The position numbers and the translations under genes are program-made. This document shows, in pieces, positions 35,270-46,810 of a stretch of 64,000 nt of DNA. The stretch is from Rhizophagus irregularis (Eukaryota > Glomeromycota > Glomeromycetes > Glomerales > Glomeraceae): positions 1,922,001 to 1,986,000 of the forward strand of contig NC_089434.1 of NCBI RefSeq assembly GCF_026210795.1, read 5' to 3'. The notes beneath the pieces are model-generated. The model saw nothing but the letters and a program-made list of their open reading frames with translations, was not told the DNA's origin and ran no database searches. How positions within the stretch are numbered: the first letter of the stretch is position 1; each line of letters starts with the position of its first letter.

Positions 35270-38200
35270 CTAGTTATTCAATGCATTATCAGTCGTATCT
35301 TGCCCAGCTAATTTTTTAAACCATGTAGATGCTTTAATTTCATCTTTTTCAATACCTATTCCGTATTGATAACATTGCCCCAAATTATATTGTGCTTGTG
35401 TACTTCCATTTTTTGCTGCTTTTTGATACCAATAAAATGCCTTTTTGAAATCTTTTTCTACGCCTATACCATTTTCATAAAATATGCCTAATCTACATTG
35501 CGCTTCGCTAAATTCTTGTTCAGCTGATTTTTTATGCCACTCAAATGCTTTAATATCGTCTTTTTCAATGCCATTTCCATTTCGATAACATCGTCCTAAA
35601 TTATGTTGTGCAAATTTATTTCCATTTTCTGCTGCTTTCTGATACCAATAAATTGCTTCCTTTAAATCTTTTTCTGTAACCATACCAGTTTCATAACATG
35701 TTCCTAAACTATTTTGTGCTTCACTACATTCTTGTTCAGCTGATTTTTTATACAATTCAAATGCTTTAATATTGTCTTTTTCAATGCCCTTTCCATGTCG
35801 ATAACATCGTCCTAAATTATGTTGTGCAGATTTATTTCCATTTTCTGCTGCTTTTTGATACCAATAAAATGCTTTTTTAAAATCTTTTTCCACGCCTTTA
35901 CCAACTTCATAAAAAATTCCTAAGTTATTTTGTGCATCACTATATTCTTGTTCAGCCGACTTTTTATACCACTCAAATGCTTTAATATCGTCTTTTTCAA
36001 TACCATTTCCATATTGATAACATTGTCCTAACTTATGTTGTGCAGATTTATTTCCATTTTCAGCTGCTTTTTGATACCAATAAACTGCTTTTATTAAGTC
36101 TTTATCTTGCTCGGCTGATTTTTTAAACCGTTCAAATTCTTTAATTTTATTTTTTTCAATATCATTATTATTTAAACTAAGTTGTTCAATTTCATTTTCA
36201 TTTTCTGTTGATTTTTGATGCTGATCGATTGCTTTTTCTAAATCCTTTTCCGCACTTCTAACATTTTCAGGTTCACTTTGTACTTTTTTAGCCGATTTTT
36301 TATACAATTTAAATGTTTTGCTTTCATTATTACCAATACCATCTCCATATTTATCTAAATTACATTGTGCGTCTTTATTTTCGCTTTTTGCTGATTCTTT
36401 ATACCAATAAATTGCTTTTTCTAAATCTTTTTCTATGCCTATACCATTTTCATAACAAATTCCTAAATTATTTTGTGCAACATCACTTCCATTTTCTGCC
36501 GATTTTTGATACCAATAAAATGCTTTATTTAAGTCTTTTTCTACGCCTATACCATTTTCATAACAAATTCCTAAACTATTTTGTGCATCACTATATTTTA
36601 ATTCAGCTGATTTTTTATACCATTCAAACGCCTTACTTGCATTTTTTTCAACACCTTCACCATATTGATAACTTAGGCCTAAATTATATTGTGCAAACAT
36701 ATTTCCATTTTCTGCTGCCTTTTGATACCAATAAAATGCTTCTTTTGAATCTTTTTCTACGCCTATACCATTTTTAAAAAATATCCCTAAACTATATTGT
36801 GCATCACTATATTCTTGTTCAGCCGAATTTATATACCACTCAAATGCTTTAATTTCATCTTTTTCAATACCATTCCCATATTCATAACATTGTCCTAAAT
36901 TATATTGTGCAAATTTATTTCCATTCTCCGCTGACTTTTGATACCAATAAAATGCTTCTTTTAAATCTTTTTCTATACCGATACCATTATTATAACAGTA
37001 TCCAAGCTTATTTTGTGCATCATTATGTTCTTGTTCAGCTGATTTTTTATACCACTCAAATGCTTTAATTTCATCCTTTTCAATATTATTTCCATATTGA
37101 TAACATGTACCTAAATTATATTGAGCGATTCTATCTCCATTTTCTGCTGCCATTTCATACCAATTGATTTTTTGTACTAATCCACTTGAATCTGTACTTT
37201 TATTATTTAATTCTTTTAATAAATTACTTTTTTCCCTAGTTTCACTAGTATATAATTTATGATTTTCTTGTAAAGAAATTAATTTAAGGGAAGAAAAAAG
37301 TTCATGTATATTTGGACGTTCATTTGGTTCATATTTCCAACATTCTAATTTAAATATATAATTAGAATAATTTAAAATTAATTTCTGCCTAAAAAAAAGT
37401 TTACCAATATGTTATAATAAATATTATCAATACAACTTACTCGCGTATAAGTCACTATATACGATAGGCGTACCAACAACAATTTCTTCTCTTTTTCCTC
37501 CTTGTATAGCTAAGATTAAACTTACGTCATGTTCCAAATTTTCAAATGGTTGACGACCACTTGAAATTTGCCACATAATAACTCCAATACTATATATATC
37601 GGATTTTTCATTTAATCTATAATCATTATTAAAAGTTTTCGGATCTATATAAGGTAGTACACCGAATATATTTGATCTACTACCTGATGCTTCAGCAATT
37701 TTTTTTGATAAGCCGAAGTCTGCCAACTTAATACTTTTCTGATGTACAAGTACATTATTTGGATGCTATATATATACAGTAATATTAATGAATTAATTTT
37801 GTTTAAATAAATTAGATAAATTAATAATTAATAAAGTTAATAAATTACCAAATCACGATGAATGATATCACGTTCATGTAAACATAATATAGCATCTGTT
37901 AATTGTAATGCTAAACAAAATTTATCTTTCCATTCAAGTTCATTAAAATTTTCGTTTAGATATGTTTTTAATGTAGCATTATCAGCATATTCCAAAACTA
38001 AAGCATAATTTTCTAAATAAAAAAAATATTTTTTGTTAAAATATTTTATTGTTATAAATTTAATTAATAATTAATTTTATTCTTACCAGTTTCCGTTTTT
38101 GTGATTCCATAAAATTTTATTATGTTCGCATTAAAATGAACATCCCGATGTAATTTTAACTGCAATTATAATAAAGTAAAACAAAATTAAAAAGTTAATT

Positions 38201-38509
38201 TATTAATATAATTTTAAATTATTTAACTAAGGAGTAAACCTTAAAAAAAAAATAATAATAATTTTAAATTCAAAATACCTCATTGACAATTTCTTTAAGA
38301 GTCGGATTTGAATTATTAAAAGATTTTAAAACTAAAATTGTATCAGTATTTTTCCAATTAGCACGAGAGACACTTCCAAATGAACCATTTCCTATTTGTT
38401 TAATATTTTTGAATTCTGAATATTCATAATAACTTAAATATTCATTTGCAATTGATTTTTCTAACCAATCGATGTAATAATTTGAATCTTTAACTTCTTT
38501 ATTTGACAT
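35270..38509 (-). CDS. TKL-type kinase fused to about 17 Sel1-like repeats
   Basis: Minus-strand exons: 38509-38279, 38159-38087, 38012-37849, 37765-37441, 37344-35270. The phases agree and it closes at 955 aa; a start 8 codons earlier (38533) is possible. The kinase domain has IGNGSFGSV at residues 39-47, Lys62, HRDL at 153-156 followed by HPNN, DFG at 172-174 and YIDPKTF in place of APE. SDIYS...MWQ follows, and [11 protein letters not shown] closes the domain. For the last intron I chose the acceptor AAATTAG at 37345, because it alone joins in phase and restores that CW...ERP motif. From about residue 325 the protein is a 36-residue Sel1/TPR-like helical repeat (AFxWYxKsAExGxxxAQxxLGxCYxxGxGIEKD). 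Two alternating subtypes make a 72-residue dimer. Repeats 7-10 are eroded. Sel1 repeats usually scaffold signalling or protein-quality complexes. Its 5' half is duplicated at 48350-50010. Confidence 0.9.
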
Positions 38510-39869
38510 TTTATCTTTCTTTTTTTTTGTCAAAGAAGAAGATAAGAATATTATTAAAAAAACAATAACGTTACTATTTAGTCTATTTATGTATTACAAA
38601 TTAAATCATTTATTTGCTTTGTCATACACATTTGGACGTTATCACTTTCGCCGATCAGGAACAGAATTTCATGCGCCAATAACTCGTGTCGCCACATAAC
38701 CGTGCATAACTCAGACGTAAATATTTATTACTAAGCGCACATTTTCAAGCCATTTCCGCCATTTTCTTTCACAGAGGTGGCTTTTATAATTATGCTTCGA
38801 CTAGTACTCAATAATCGGACAGAAGTAGCTATCGGATGAAATTAATTTATTATGAGTATATATATTATAGTATATGAAATTTCAGTTTTTACTTTTATGT
38901 TAATTTTTGTTAATAAGGAAAAATATCTTATTCAAATACTTTGGCTCAAACAAAATTTAGAAAATTTTAAAATCATTTTTCTATTTATAATCTGACACTT
39001 TTGCGTTATTAGTGTTAGTTATATTAAGTATTTACATAGTTTAATATTATTTATGTTGCAGCAATCACTAAATAATACGGGAGGTTGATATAGTTTCTAA
39101 CGGAAAATTTTATATACTAAAGGTTGTTTTCATATTCCACGGGACGCTCGGCAAATTTCGTTTCCGAATACGCCGAGTACGTCGGTAATTGATGCAAACT
39201 AAAATAAATCAGCTGATGATGCACATCAATAGAATCATATATTGGGATTGCTGCTGCGATTGGATTAAAGCGTCAATTATAATCTAAACATCATTTACAT
39301 CATTTTTTTTTAAAAAACAGTGAATATCTCTTTTTTATTAATCCAAATTTATACAATATACAAAATACGTAATAAACTAGAAATACCTAGACCTTATATG
39401 TAATTGGACAAACCTAACCCTATATTAAGTGCACCAACACTAAAGAATTCTAGTACCTATACGTACGCAAAAGGGCCAATAAAAGGATTTCTAATATAAA
39501 TTATAATAAATAAATAAATAAATAAATTTATACACCATAGTAGTCACACAGACTAATTAGTCAAAACTATGTTAGCGATACGGCATTGATAATTTATTAC
39601 ATTATGTAAAATTATAAGTTTAATTAAATAGAATACATCATACTAAATGATGATTTCACAAAAAGACTGAAGGACGAGAATCGCAAACAAGTTGGTGAGA
39701 AAAGACCGATTTTGGGGTCACCATCACCGCGAAAGACGAACGAATCTGAAGAAAAAAGAAGGTGAGAAGACAAGGATATGGTAACTGGCATCTTACAATC
39801 GAAGTCACGTGATTTCACGTTAAAAAATATTCCGATAACAAATGAGAGAAAAAGATGCAAGTAACGGTT
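38510..39869. other. upstream flank of the Sel1-kinase gene, duplicated at 50.0-50.7 kb
   Basis: Probable promoter region of the minus-strand kinase. Segments such as ATCACTTTCGCCGATCAGGA (about 38641), GCAAACTAAAATAAATC and the CACTAAAGAATTCTAGTACC area (about 39440) have diverged counterparts at 50098, 50410 and 50660. An (AAAT)n run lies near 39510. No second gene is supported. Confidence 0.45.
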
Positions 39870-40215
39870 AAAAGAAATTATGAAATTAATAAGGAACTAA
39901 ATGTGGAAAAGAGGTCGACCTATGCATTAGTTAGCATTGTAGTCCATTACTAGATTAGCGAGAGCTTCTCTTGATTTAGTTTCTTAATTTAGTTTAATTT
40001 TCTTTATTTGTTAGTTTAGTTAGGTCCACTTGAGTTTAGGTTTATACGGGTTTGTTTATTTTTTTATTTATTTATTTCTTTTTTATTTTATTGTATTAGG
40101 ATAGATTGGACTCTGTTATAGATTCGTTTCGTGTTGCACGAACGGGTCTAGGTATTTCGAAATTGGATTTCTATCCTAAATAAAGAAATGCGTTACAATT
40201 TTATTTAAAAAAAAA
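39870..40215 (+). mobile_element. Possible LINE 3' end
   Basis: A T-rich segment followed by TTGCACGAACGGGTCTAGG, CCTAAATAAAGAAATGCG and a terminal A-run with AAATAAAG. It looks like a 5'-truncated non-LTR element tail. A similar GTAACGCATTTCTTTATT-like word in the opposite orientation occurs at about 50740 in the duplicated block. No ORF. Confidence 0.3.
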
Positions 40216-40450
40216 AATAAAGTTTAATTAAATAATATTGCGTTTGTTTTTCAACTTCCTTTTCAGTTGGAGACCGTTCTTAAGGACTATCCCCAAACAA
40301 CTAATGCGGGCCAAGGTTGCTTATTTTGTTTTAAGCTATTTTGCTGTGAAAACTTGAAGACAAATTGATAATTCAATAATGCGACGAAACATTTTTAGTT
40401 ATGTCAATTATTTTAATAGACAAAATGCCAAAAAAAAAGCACAATCACGT

Positions 40451-40703
40451 TAGGTGTCCAGGGGTTGTCGTGATGACCCAAAAATCGCGCGTGATTTTCA
40501 CGATTTTTCGCAAATTCGCGATTGGCCGAAATTAACTAAAGCCGTAAGGCGCCATAATTTTAGCCGGAATTATTTTGGCCAGAATTTCAGCAAAATCATA
40601 ATCACATGGTTATCCATCCATCCAATCAGCGTGGAAATCGTGAAATTTTATCAAAAAATCGCGGCCACCCCAAATCGCAAAAAATTAGCTCCAGGACACC
40701 CTA
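40451..40703. mobile_element. hAT-like MITE with 8-bp target duplication AATCACGT
   Basis: A 253-bp element. The ends TAGGTGTCCAGG and CCAGGACACCCTA are imperfect inverted repeats. AATCACGT is repeated exactly at 40443-40450 and 40704-40711. The interior is relatively GC-rich with TCGCG, GGCCGAAATT and CCGGAATTAT words shared in style with other local MITEs. A 95-codon frame starting inside runs through the right end and is an artefact of the element. Confidence 0.7.
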
Positions 40704-40711
40704 AATCACGT

Positions 40712-41989
40712 GAAGCAAACGTTGTAATTCTTCAGATTTAATAGAACTTAGGGGCAAAAAGCGTCAAAAGCGAGTTTAACTCATGAAAATCTAGAATAGT
40801 AATAGTGAGCGAGAAAAAAAAGTGAACATGTTATTTGAAAATTTATTTAGAAAATAATCTCTGAGTTTTGCTAACTTGCCTCTGGGTTAAATAACCTGGG
40901 TTAAATCACCCAAAATTTATATTTTACATCAATATTTTTTTTTTAAAAAAAAAAATTATTTGTGTTATTATTCATTTCAATTTATATAGATTTTATTTAT
41001 TTGGATATTATAGAGTATAATGACCAATTTTTCTTATATTTTTGATAATGTCTCTCGTTTTTTATTGTAATCATAATTTACATTTTTTTATTTGAAAGTT
41101 TGGGCAAAATTATATAATTATATAAATTTTACTAGTAGGTTAAATCACCAGGTTAAATCACCCTGTAAAATTAGTCTTATACATAATTTTAATTTAAAAA
41201 ATTTTAAATTTAATACATTAAAAAAATTTAAGATTTACTAAAATAAATGGTTTGAAAATTTATTAAATAATTTTTTAAATTTTAATACGTTAAAAAAATT
41301 TGATCGACATCTGCATAACATGAAAAAATTAGTTTGTGCGACACCTGCGACACCCTAACACCGTAGCCAGAAGCCAGTGATACACTGGTATGTTATTAAT
41401 TTTCCAACTTTTTTTCGTTATATAATATTAATGTCCATTTAATCCTTATTTTAGTGTGTAACGTTACCATTTTTAGTCACTTGATCGAACTAATAAATGT
41501 TTTGATACTTTAGATCCGGATATTTCCGATCTTCGTGATCTTATCCACATCGAATCATTTTAAAATAATATTTTATTGAAAAATCAATTACATTACATAC
41601 GTAAGAAAATTACAATTTATATAAAATTCAGATTTTGCGATTTTGCCGAAAAAAGAAATAAGCCTGCATAATTAAAATTCAGATTTTATAGAAAAAAAGA
41701 AACTTGCGTATTTAAAAATTCAGATTTTTGCCGAAATAAGAAATAGTAGATTTATCGTATTTAAAAATTAGAAGTTTAGATTTTGTAGGAAAAAAAAAAT
41801 TTTTTGTTACGTTTAAGTTAAAAAGTATTATAACCAATTCGATAGTTACTATTAAAAAAGAATGTTCGTGAAATATGAAAATGTTACATAATTAAAAAAA
41901 TAAATGCAAAAAAAAAAATGCAAGAAAAAAATGATTTAAAATATAACATAATAAATGTATCAAAATATCCAAATTGATTAACCTCCAAT
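40712..41989. other. spacer; GGTTAAATCACC repeats and start of duplicated HMG block
   Basis: GGTTAAATCACC or close variants occur four times (about 40886-40915 and 41139-41165). From about 41450 (GTGTAACGTTACCATTTTT...TCACTTGATCGA) the sequence is paralogous to 50878 onwards. No gene upstream of the HMG ORF. Confidence 0.4.
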
Positions 41990-42301
41990 TTAATTATTAA
42001 TCCTTAAACTTATTTGATTACATAGATCGATATATATTATTCTATTATTTCTGGTCGTAGAATTCCATAACTCTCTTATAATCTTATCAATAACGCACTG
42101 TTTATATGTCTGTTGCGCTTGTTTTTTGATAAAAAAATTCAATAGCACGGGATACTTTATGTGAACTTTTCTGCGAGACGGTTTTCGTTTAAATAACTTG
42201 ACAATATTTTCAAAGTCGTTAATAGGAGGCGGAAAAATTTGAATTCTAGTAACTTCTTGACGTAGCATTTCAAGTTCCCGACTGATAGTCATATTATTCA
42301 T
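41990..42301 (-). CDS. MATA-HMG-type HMG-box protein, copy 1
   Basis: An intronless 103-aa ORF with an ATG at 42301. The N-terminal ~35 residues include FPPPIN. A basic patch (KRKPSRRKVH, residues 38-47) precedes the box. The box reads LLNFFIKKQAQ, then VIDKIIRELWNS with Trp79, then YIDLCNQI, matching the NxF...I.xLW...Y..L skeleton of fungal MATA-HMG domains. Expected role: DNA-binding regulator in the nucleus. It is shorter than many HMG regulators, little more than the box. A paralogue lies at 51389-51718 in a duplicated block with similar flanks. Residue-level similarity is high from FPPPIN to the end, so the reading frame appears maintained in both. Confidence 0.7.
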   Translation of the reverse strand: MNNMTISRELEMLRQEVTRIQIFPPPINDFENIVKLFKRKPSRRKVHIKYPVLLNFFIKKQAQQTYKQCVIDKIIRELWNSTTRNNRIIYIDLCNQISLRINN

Positions 42302-44926
42302 TTTTTTTTATTTTTTATTTTTCAATTTTGGATTTTTTTTTGTAATTTTATTTTATGAACGAACCAAAAGGTTATAAGAGGCTTAAGAAAATTTTTTGAC
42401 AATTTTATAAAGATTTTTTGCCATTTTATAAAGATTTTTTATCTGTTATGATAATAATTTACTAATTTACACAAATAAAACGTGAGCATGATGATATCAC
42501 TTTAAAGGAAATATAAGTGGTTCCTTTAACAACGGAGTTAAGACTTGTGATTTAAATTAAATATCAAGCTAAAATACCCGAAATGCGCAATAAGGCGACA
42601 TTTTACATTCCGGATTTTACCGATTAAGCAACAATCACTTGACGCATGTGCCATTGAAATGATATACACTATTTAAATAAGTTTTTGTATATTGTTTTTA
42701 TGATTATTTGTTTATAGAATTATAGAATTATTTTCCATTTGCTATAGATAACAAGTTTACATATCGGTTGACTTTCTCTCAAAATATTGATTAGTTCTCT
42801 GCTTTGGTTGAAAGCCGTGTGACAAACTTGGTTTTTTTTTTATGATGTAAGAATCCTAGTCAAATAAAAATCATGCATAATATTTGATATGTTTGACATG
42901 TTTAGCACAAATATTTATGTCTTGTGATGTCCTGTGATGTCACTCAAGGGAAAAAAATTTTTTTTTAGTATGACGTTTGATTATTTTTTCTTTTTTTTTG
43001 TGAAACCCGATTTTCGAAAGAAAACTCTGAGGCACTAAAATAAGCAATGAGAGAACGAATTTTATTTATAGAATACAGACGAATACTAATGTAATACTAG
43101 TACCCCCTGATCTACTAAATACTCTGATTATAACTAATAACCTATTGTGGCTTATTACGGTATTTATTTATTTCATGTTCCCTTTTTTTTACAAAATCAA
43201 TTCGATAAAATTAACTTTAATCGCTTATATTTGTGCAGTTTATTATTTATATTATAATAATTGTCGTTCAGGTATATATGATCATAACATACTAATATTT
43301 ATAAGTGTATATATAATAAAATTCGTATGAAATTCATTTTATTCACATTAAATGTAATATTACAATTCTGAAAAACATTTCCATGGAGAATTTTTTAATG
43401 GTCTCATTTAAATGTTATGATCAGTTCCAAACAATAATATATAATTATCTTATTATTCATCGACTTACGGCTTACGCCGGTTACCTAAATATCGGGCCAT
43501 GGCTAAATGCTGATCCGTTACATCCAATTATTTTCATTTCTGTGACATGGACGATAAATAAAAAAAAAATTAAATATTTTTTTTTAAAAAAAAGTAATTT
43601 AAATATTTTAATCGTAAATATATCATATAGTAATTTTAAAAGATTTTCTTTAACCACTTTATTCCAACTTCTTTACGTAGTCGGATATCGACCTTCTCTA
43701 TTTCTCTATCCGATAACTACTATTAATTCTAGGAAATGGATACTTTAGTTAATTTTAATTTTAATATTTCTATTCCATGATTAGTAAATAAATGAAACTA
43801 AATTGAATAAATGTCGAAAAGATGTAAGAATTCGGAGTATATTGTAAGTAGTATTTACTTATTGTGTAAACTTATATTGTGTAAGTTGTAGTGCAAATAA
43901 TATTATTTAAATAACAAGGGTATACTGTAGTTTTGTTATTTGCTATTTATTATTTCCATTATTATTATTCATTTATTTACTTTTGATTAAACAAAGCAAT
44001 ATATATAAATAAATAATTAGATAACGTCATCTGATTTGTTAGTTGTATTGAGCAAAAAAAACAAATTTCGATTTTCGTATCACTTAATCCTTATTTGGTA
44101 AGAAAAAAATTTGAATACTACAAATATTACAATTACCACAATACCACAAAGTTCACAACAACTAAAATTTATGATTTATAGTACAAAAATTTTGCTTTGA
44201 TTACACGACAATTTATTTTGGTTACTTAAGGTATGATCGGATTTACAGATTAACCTTACTTTTTTCGTCGACCAATATAAGCCTTTTATTTTAAATTTTT
44301 ATATATATATTAAAATTTTCTTAAAAAATATTTCAAATTTTCTATTTTTAATATTGTGTCAAATGTATGTGTGTTCAATGAGAATATGAATCAAAACATT
44401 AATTTTTTATTGGTTCGAAACTTTTTTCTAAATATATTTAATGTATTTGATTATTTGATTATACATTTTTACCTTTTTAACCTTATTCAATGACGAAAAA
44501 AATGTTTAGATCAAATAGATAAAAAAAAATGTAGAATGTTTATATTTTATATATATATTATATATTTATATATTTATATATGATTTATATTGAACACATG
44601 AATATGATCACGAACAACTTTTTCCTTGACTATTACTCTATATTAGTAAATGAAATGTAAAACCTGTTATATATGTACATACATAATACATACATATGTA
44701 TTTTTTATTTTTATTTTTTTTGATTGATAGATAAAATCGAGAGATTATCAATTCTTTGTTCAATTTGAAATATTAAAATATTTTCTATTATGTCAAGTGT
44801 TGGTTGTATGGTTGTTCTTTGTAATAAAACTTTAAAGAATTTAATAAAAACTTTTTAGCCACAATAATGGCTGAAAAACAATCCCATTTAAAGATTATCA
44901 TTAATTTACCTTTTTTTTTTTACGTT
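42302..44926. other. spacer; first 1.45 kb paralogous to 51.7-53.0 kb
   Basis: Homology to the second HMG block continues to about 43745 (for example ATACTCTGATTATA near 43120 and 52425, and CCGGTTACC near 43480). A 121-codon plus-strand frame (43383-43748) is not preserved in the paralogous copy, so I do not call it. Beyond that, AT-rich with TATATATTTATA microsatellite near 44550. Confidence 0.4.
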
Positions 44927-44935
44927 ACCCAAGCC

Positions 44936-45488
44936 GCAAAAATTACTTTCTTGATTCTCCTCGTATTACTTTCTTGACTTGATCAAAATATGCATGATTA
45001 TGTATGACAAAAATGTTCTTTTCTTGACCTGCAAAAAACATTAACGCGTTGTTATTTTTCTTATTTTCATAATTTTTCAAGAGATATACACAAAGATTAA
45101 ATTTTTTTATCATTAATGATTAAATGACAAAATAATTTATTTTTTTTATTTTAATATTTTAATATTTAGTTTTATGCTAGTATTTATTACCTAATTAATG
45201 TATTTCTCTTAAATGTAATCTTTTTATCAGCTATCTTTTGTAAATAAAATAAAATTATTTTAATTTTATCAATATTGTAGAAATAAAAAAGTATTGACCA
45301 TGCTCGCAACTCGCAAAAGACAGATTGCACGCTATTTTTGTTAAATATAAATAAAAAATAAAATTTCTTTTTTGTTTATCACAATCGCGTTTCAGGTCAA
45401 GAAAGGAACATTTTTGTCATACATAATCATGCATATTTTGACTGGGTCAAGAAAGTAATGCGAGAAGGGTCAAGAAGGTAATTTTTGC
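44936..45488. mobile_element. MULE-like element with long TIRs and 9-bp target duplication
   Basis: A 553-bp element. Its first and last ~110 bp are inverted repeats: GCAAAAATTACTTTCTTGA at the left and a complementary GGTAATTTTTGC end at the right. Further in, both arms share a mirrored ATGCATGATTATGTATGACA word, TGTTC(T/C)TTTCTTGACCTG and CTTTCTTGAC motifs. ACCCAAGCC flanks both ends exactly (44927-44935, 45489-45497). A 9-bp duplication with long TIRs is the Mutator-like signature. The AT-rich centre has no transposase. Confidence 0.75.
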
Positions 45489-45559
45489 ACCCAAGCCAGT
45501 TACTTTAAATTATAATAAAAAAATTTTTTTTTTTTTATGTGTTTATTTAAAAATGTTGA

Positions 45560-46160
45560 AAATAATTGAAAAGGTGTAGTTGAAAGATGATGGTACCCTA
45601 CCCTATGCAAATATGTAATTGTAGAAATTTACGATAACATATGATTAGTTACTCAATTATAAAAAAAATTCATATCGTCGACCTCTTGCGATAAAGAATT
45701 TGCGGAACTCATTAAAACATAACTTTTGATAACTTACGATATTCTATTGTAAAGAATTCGTAACGTCAGAACTCGACCAGGTGAATTAAACTTTAATTCG
45801 CAACGTCGACCATAACTTTCGATATCTTGCATTAACTACTATGACTTATTTTATCACAGAGTCGACCAAGTTATCCAGTTATAAGGAATTCGTAGCGTCG
45901 ACCAGAAAAAAAAATAAAGGAATTCGTAAAAAGAGGCACCAGTAAAACCTTGTAAATTTGATGACTTGCGAATTGCGATATATGACTTATTCTATCGCAG
46001 AGCCGACTTCGTAAAAAGAGGCGGAACCGACCAGGTGAATTAAAAAACCTTATTACTTTTAATAACTTGCGATAACTTTCGTTAATTAATTCAATTATTC
46101 ATTTATAAGAAATTCGTAAAAATGGGCGGAGCGGTTAAGAAAAGGTAGCGCAGACCAAAA
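45560..46160. repeat. Degenerate tandem region with GAATTCGTA and GTCGACCA words
   Basis: Repeated words GAATTCGTA, GTCGACCA, AGGTGAATTAAA, CGATA.CTTGC and TATGACTTATT.TATC.CAGAG occur in loosely repeating order. Two ~110-bp segments are comparable, one near 45840 and one near 45980. Higher GC than the neighbourhood. No coding frame. Confidence 0.4.
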
Positions 46161-46299
46161 AAATATTGAACCCTTTTGAAAAGCGCTCCAACAATTTTTA
46201 TTTCAAAATATATACACCAAAGGTGATAAATCAATTAAAGATATTGGTATTACTGTATCTTGAATAATTTTATTTTATGCCCTCCAAGTATTATCCATG

Positions 46300-46810
46300 T
46301 TTCATTGTTTCAAGTATGTTCACGTTAAAGTATACCCACGCCCAATTTTATTCACACCCAAGTATATTCACACCAATGTTCACGCCATGTTCACGCAAAG
46401 TACGTTCACGTCAATGCCAATGATGAATGGTTTTACTAAAGTGATTACCCCTTTTTACACCGGCGTAGATCTTTTTTTCGATCTCATGGGCCAATTTACG
46501 AAAAATATTTTAATTTTAATAATAATAAAGAGAATATTTCTAATCGTAGTGTGCGTATGAGGTAATCGTAGCGTGCGTATGAGATAATTTAGTGTGCGCA
46601 AGAGATAATTTAAAGAAGTAATTTAACGTCCCCTATAAAAAATTCTGGAAAAAACTCCGATAAATGATCATTTTTCTAGTTTTCATTCCGAAGAAACTCA
46701 GACACGTAATCATTTTTCTGAAAAATTTTTTATAGAGCGTACATAAGAGATAATTCAAAGAAGTAATTTAACTTGCGTTAAGAAGTAATTTAGCCTGCGT
46801 AAGAGGGTAA
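46300..46810. repeat. Short-period repeats (GTTCACGC..., GCGTAAGAGATAATTTAAAGAAG)
   Basis: From 46318 a decayed GTTCACG(T/C)(C/A)AA repeat of about 14-18 bp runs to 46430. From 46548, GTGCGTATGAG, GATAATTTA and AAAGAAGTAATTTA words recur about seven times to 46810. Between them, CTATAAAAAATT and its complement AATTTTTTATAG (about 46630 and 46724) form a possible small inverted unit. The 87-codon frame at 46297 is made of these repeats and is not a gene. Confidence 0.4.

Noticed and set aside
36313-36777. 154-codon plus-strand open frame
   Set aside because: It is the antisense shadow of the Sel1 repeats; its apparent repeats come from the real gene on the minus strand.
37384-37441. Alternative last intron of the TKL-Sel1 gene ending at the first AG (37385 or 37389)
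   Set aside because: These acceptors do not join in phase with the GTAAGT donor; the acceptor at 37345 does, and it restores the conserved CW...ERP motif.
40454-40741. 95-codon plus-strand open frame
   Set aside because: It starts inside the MITE at 40451-40703 and runs through its right end; composition reflects the element.
43383-43748. 121-codon plus-strand open frame with an ATG
   Set aside because: The paralogous sequence at 52.4-53.0 kb does not keep the frame, and no domain is recognisable.
46297-46560. 87-codon plus-strand open frame
   Set aside because: Composed of decayed GTTCACG repeats; no homologous start or motif.
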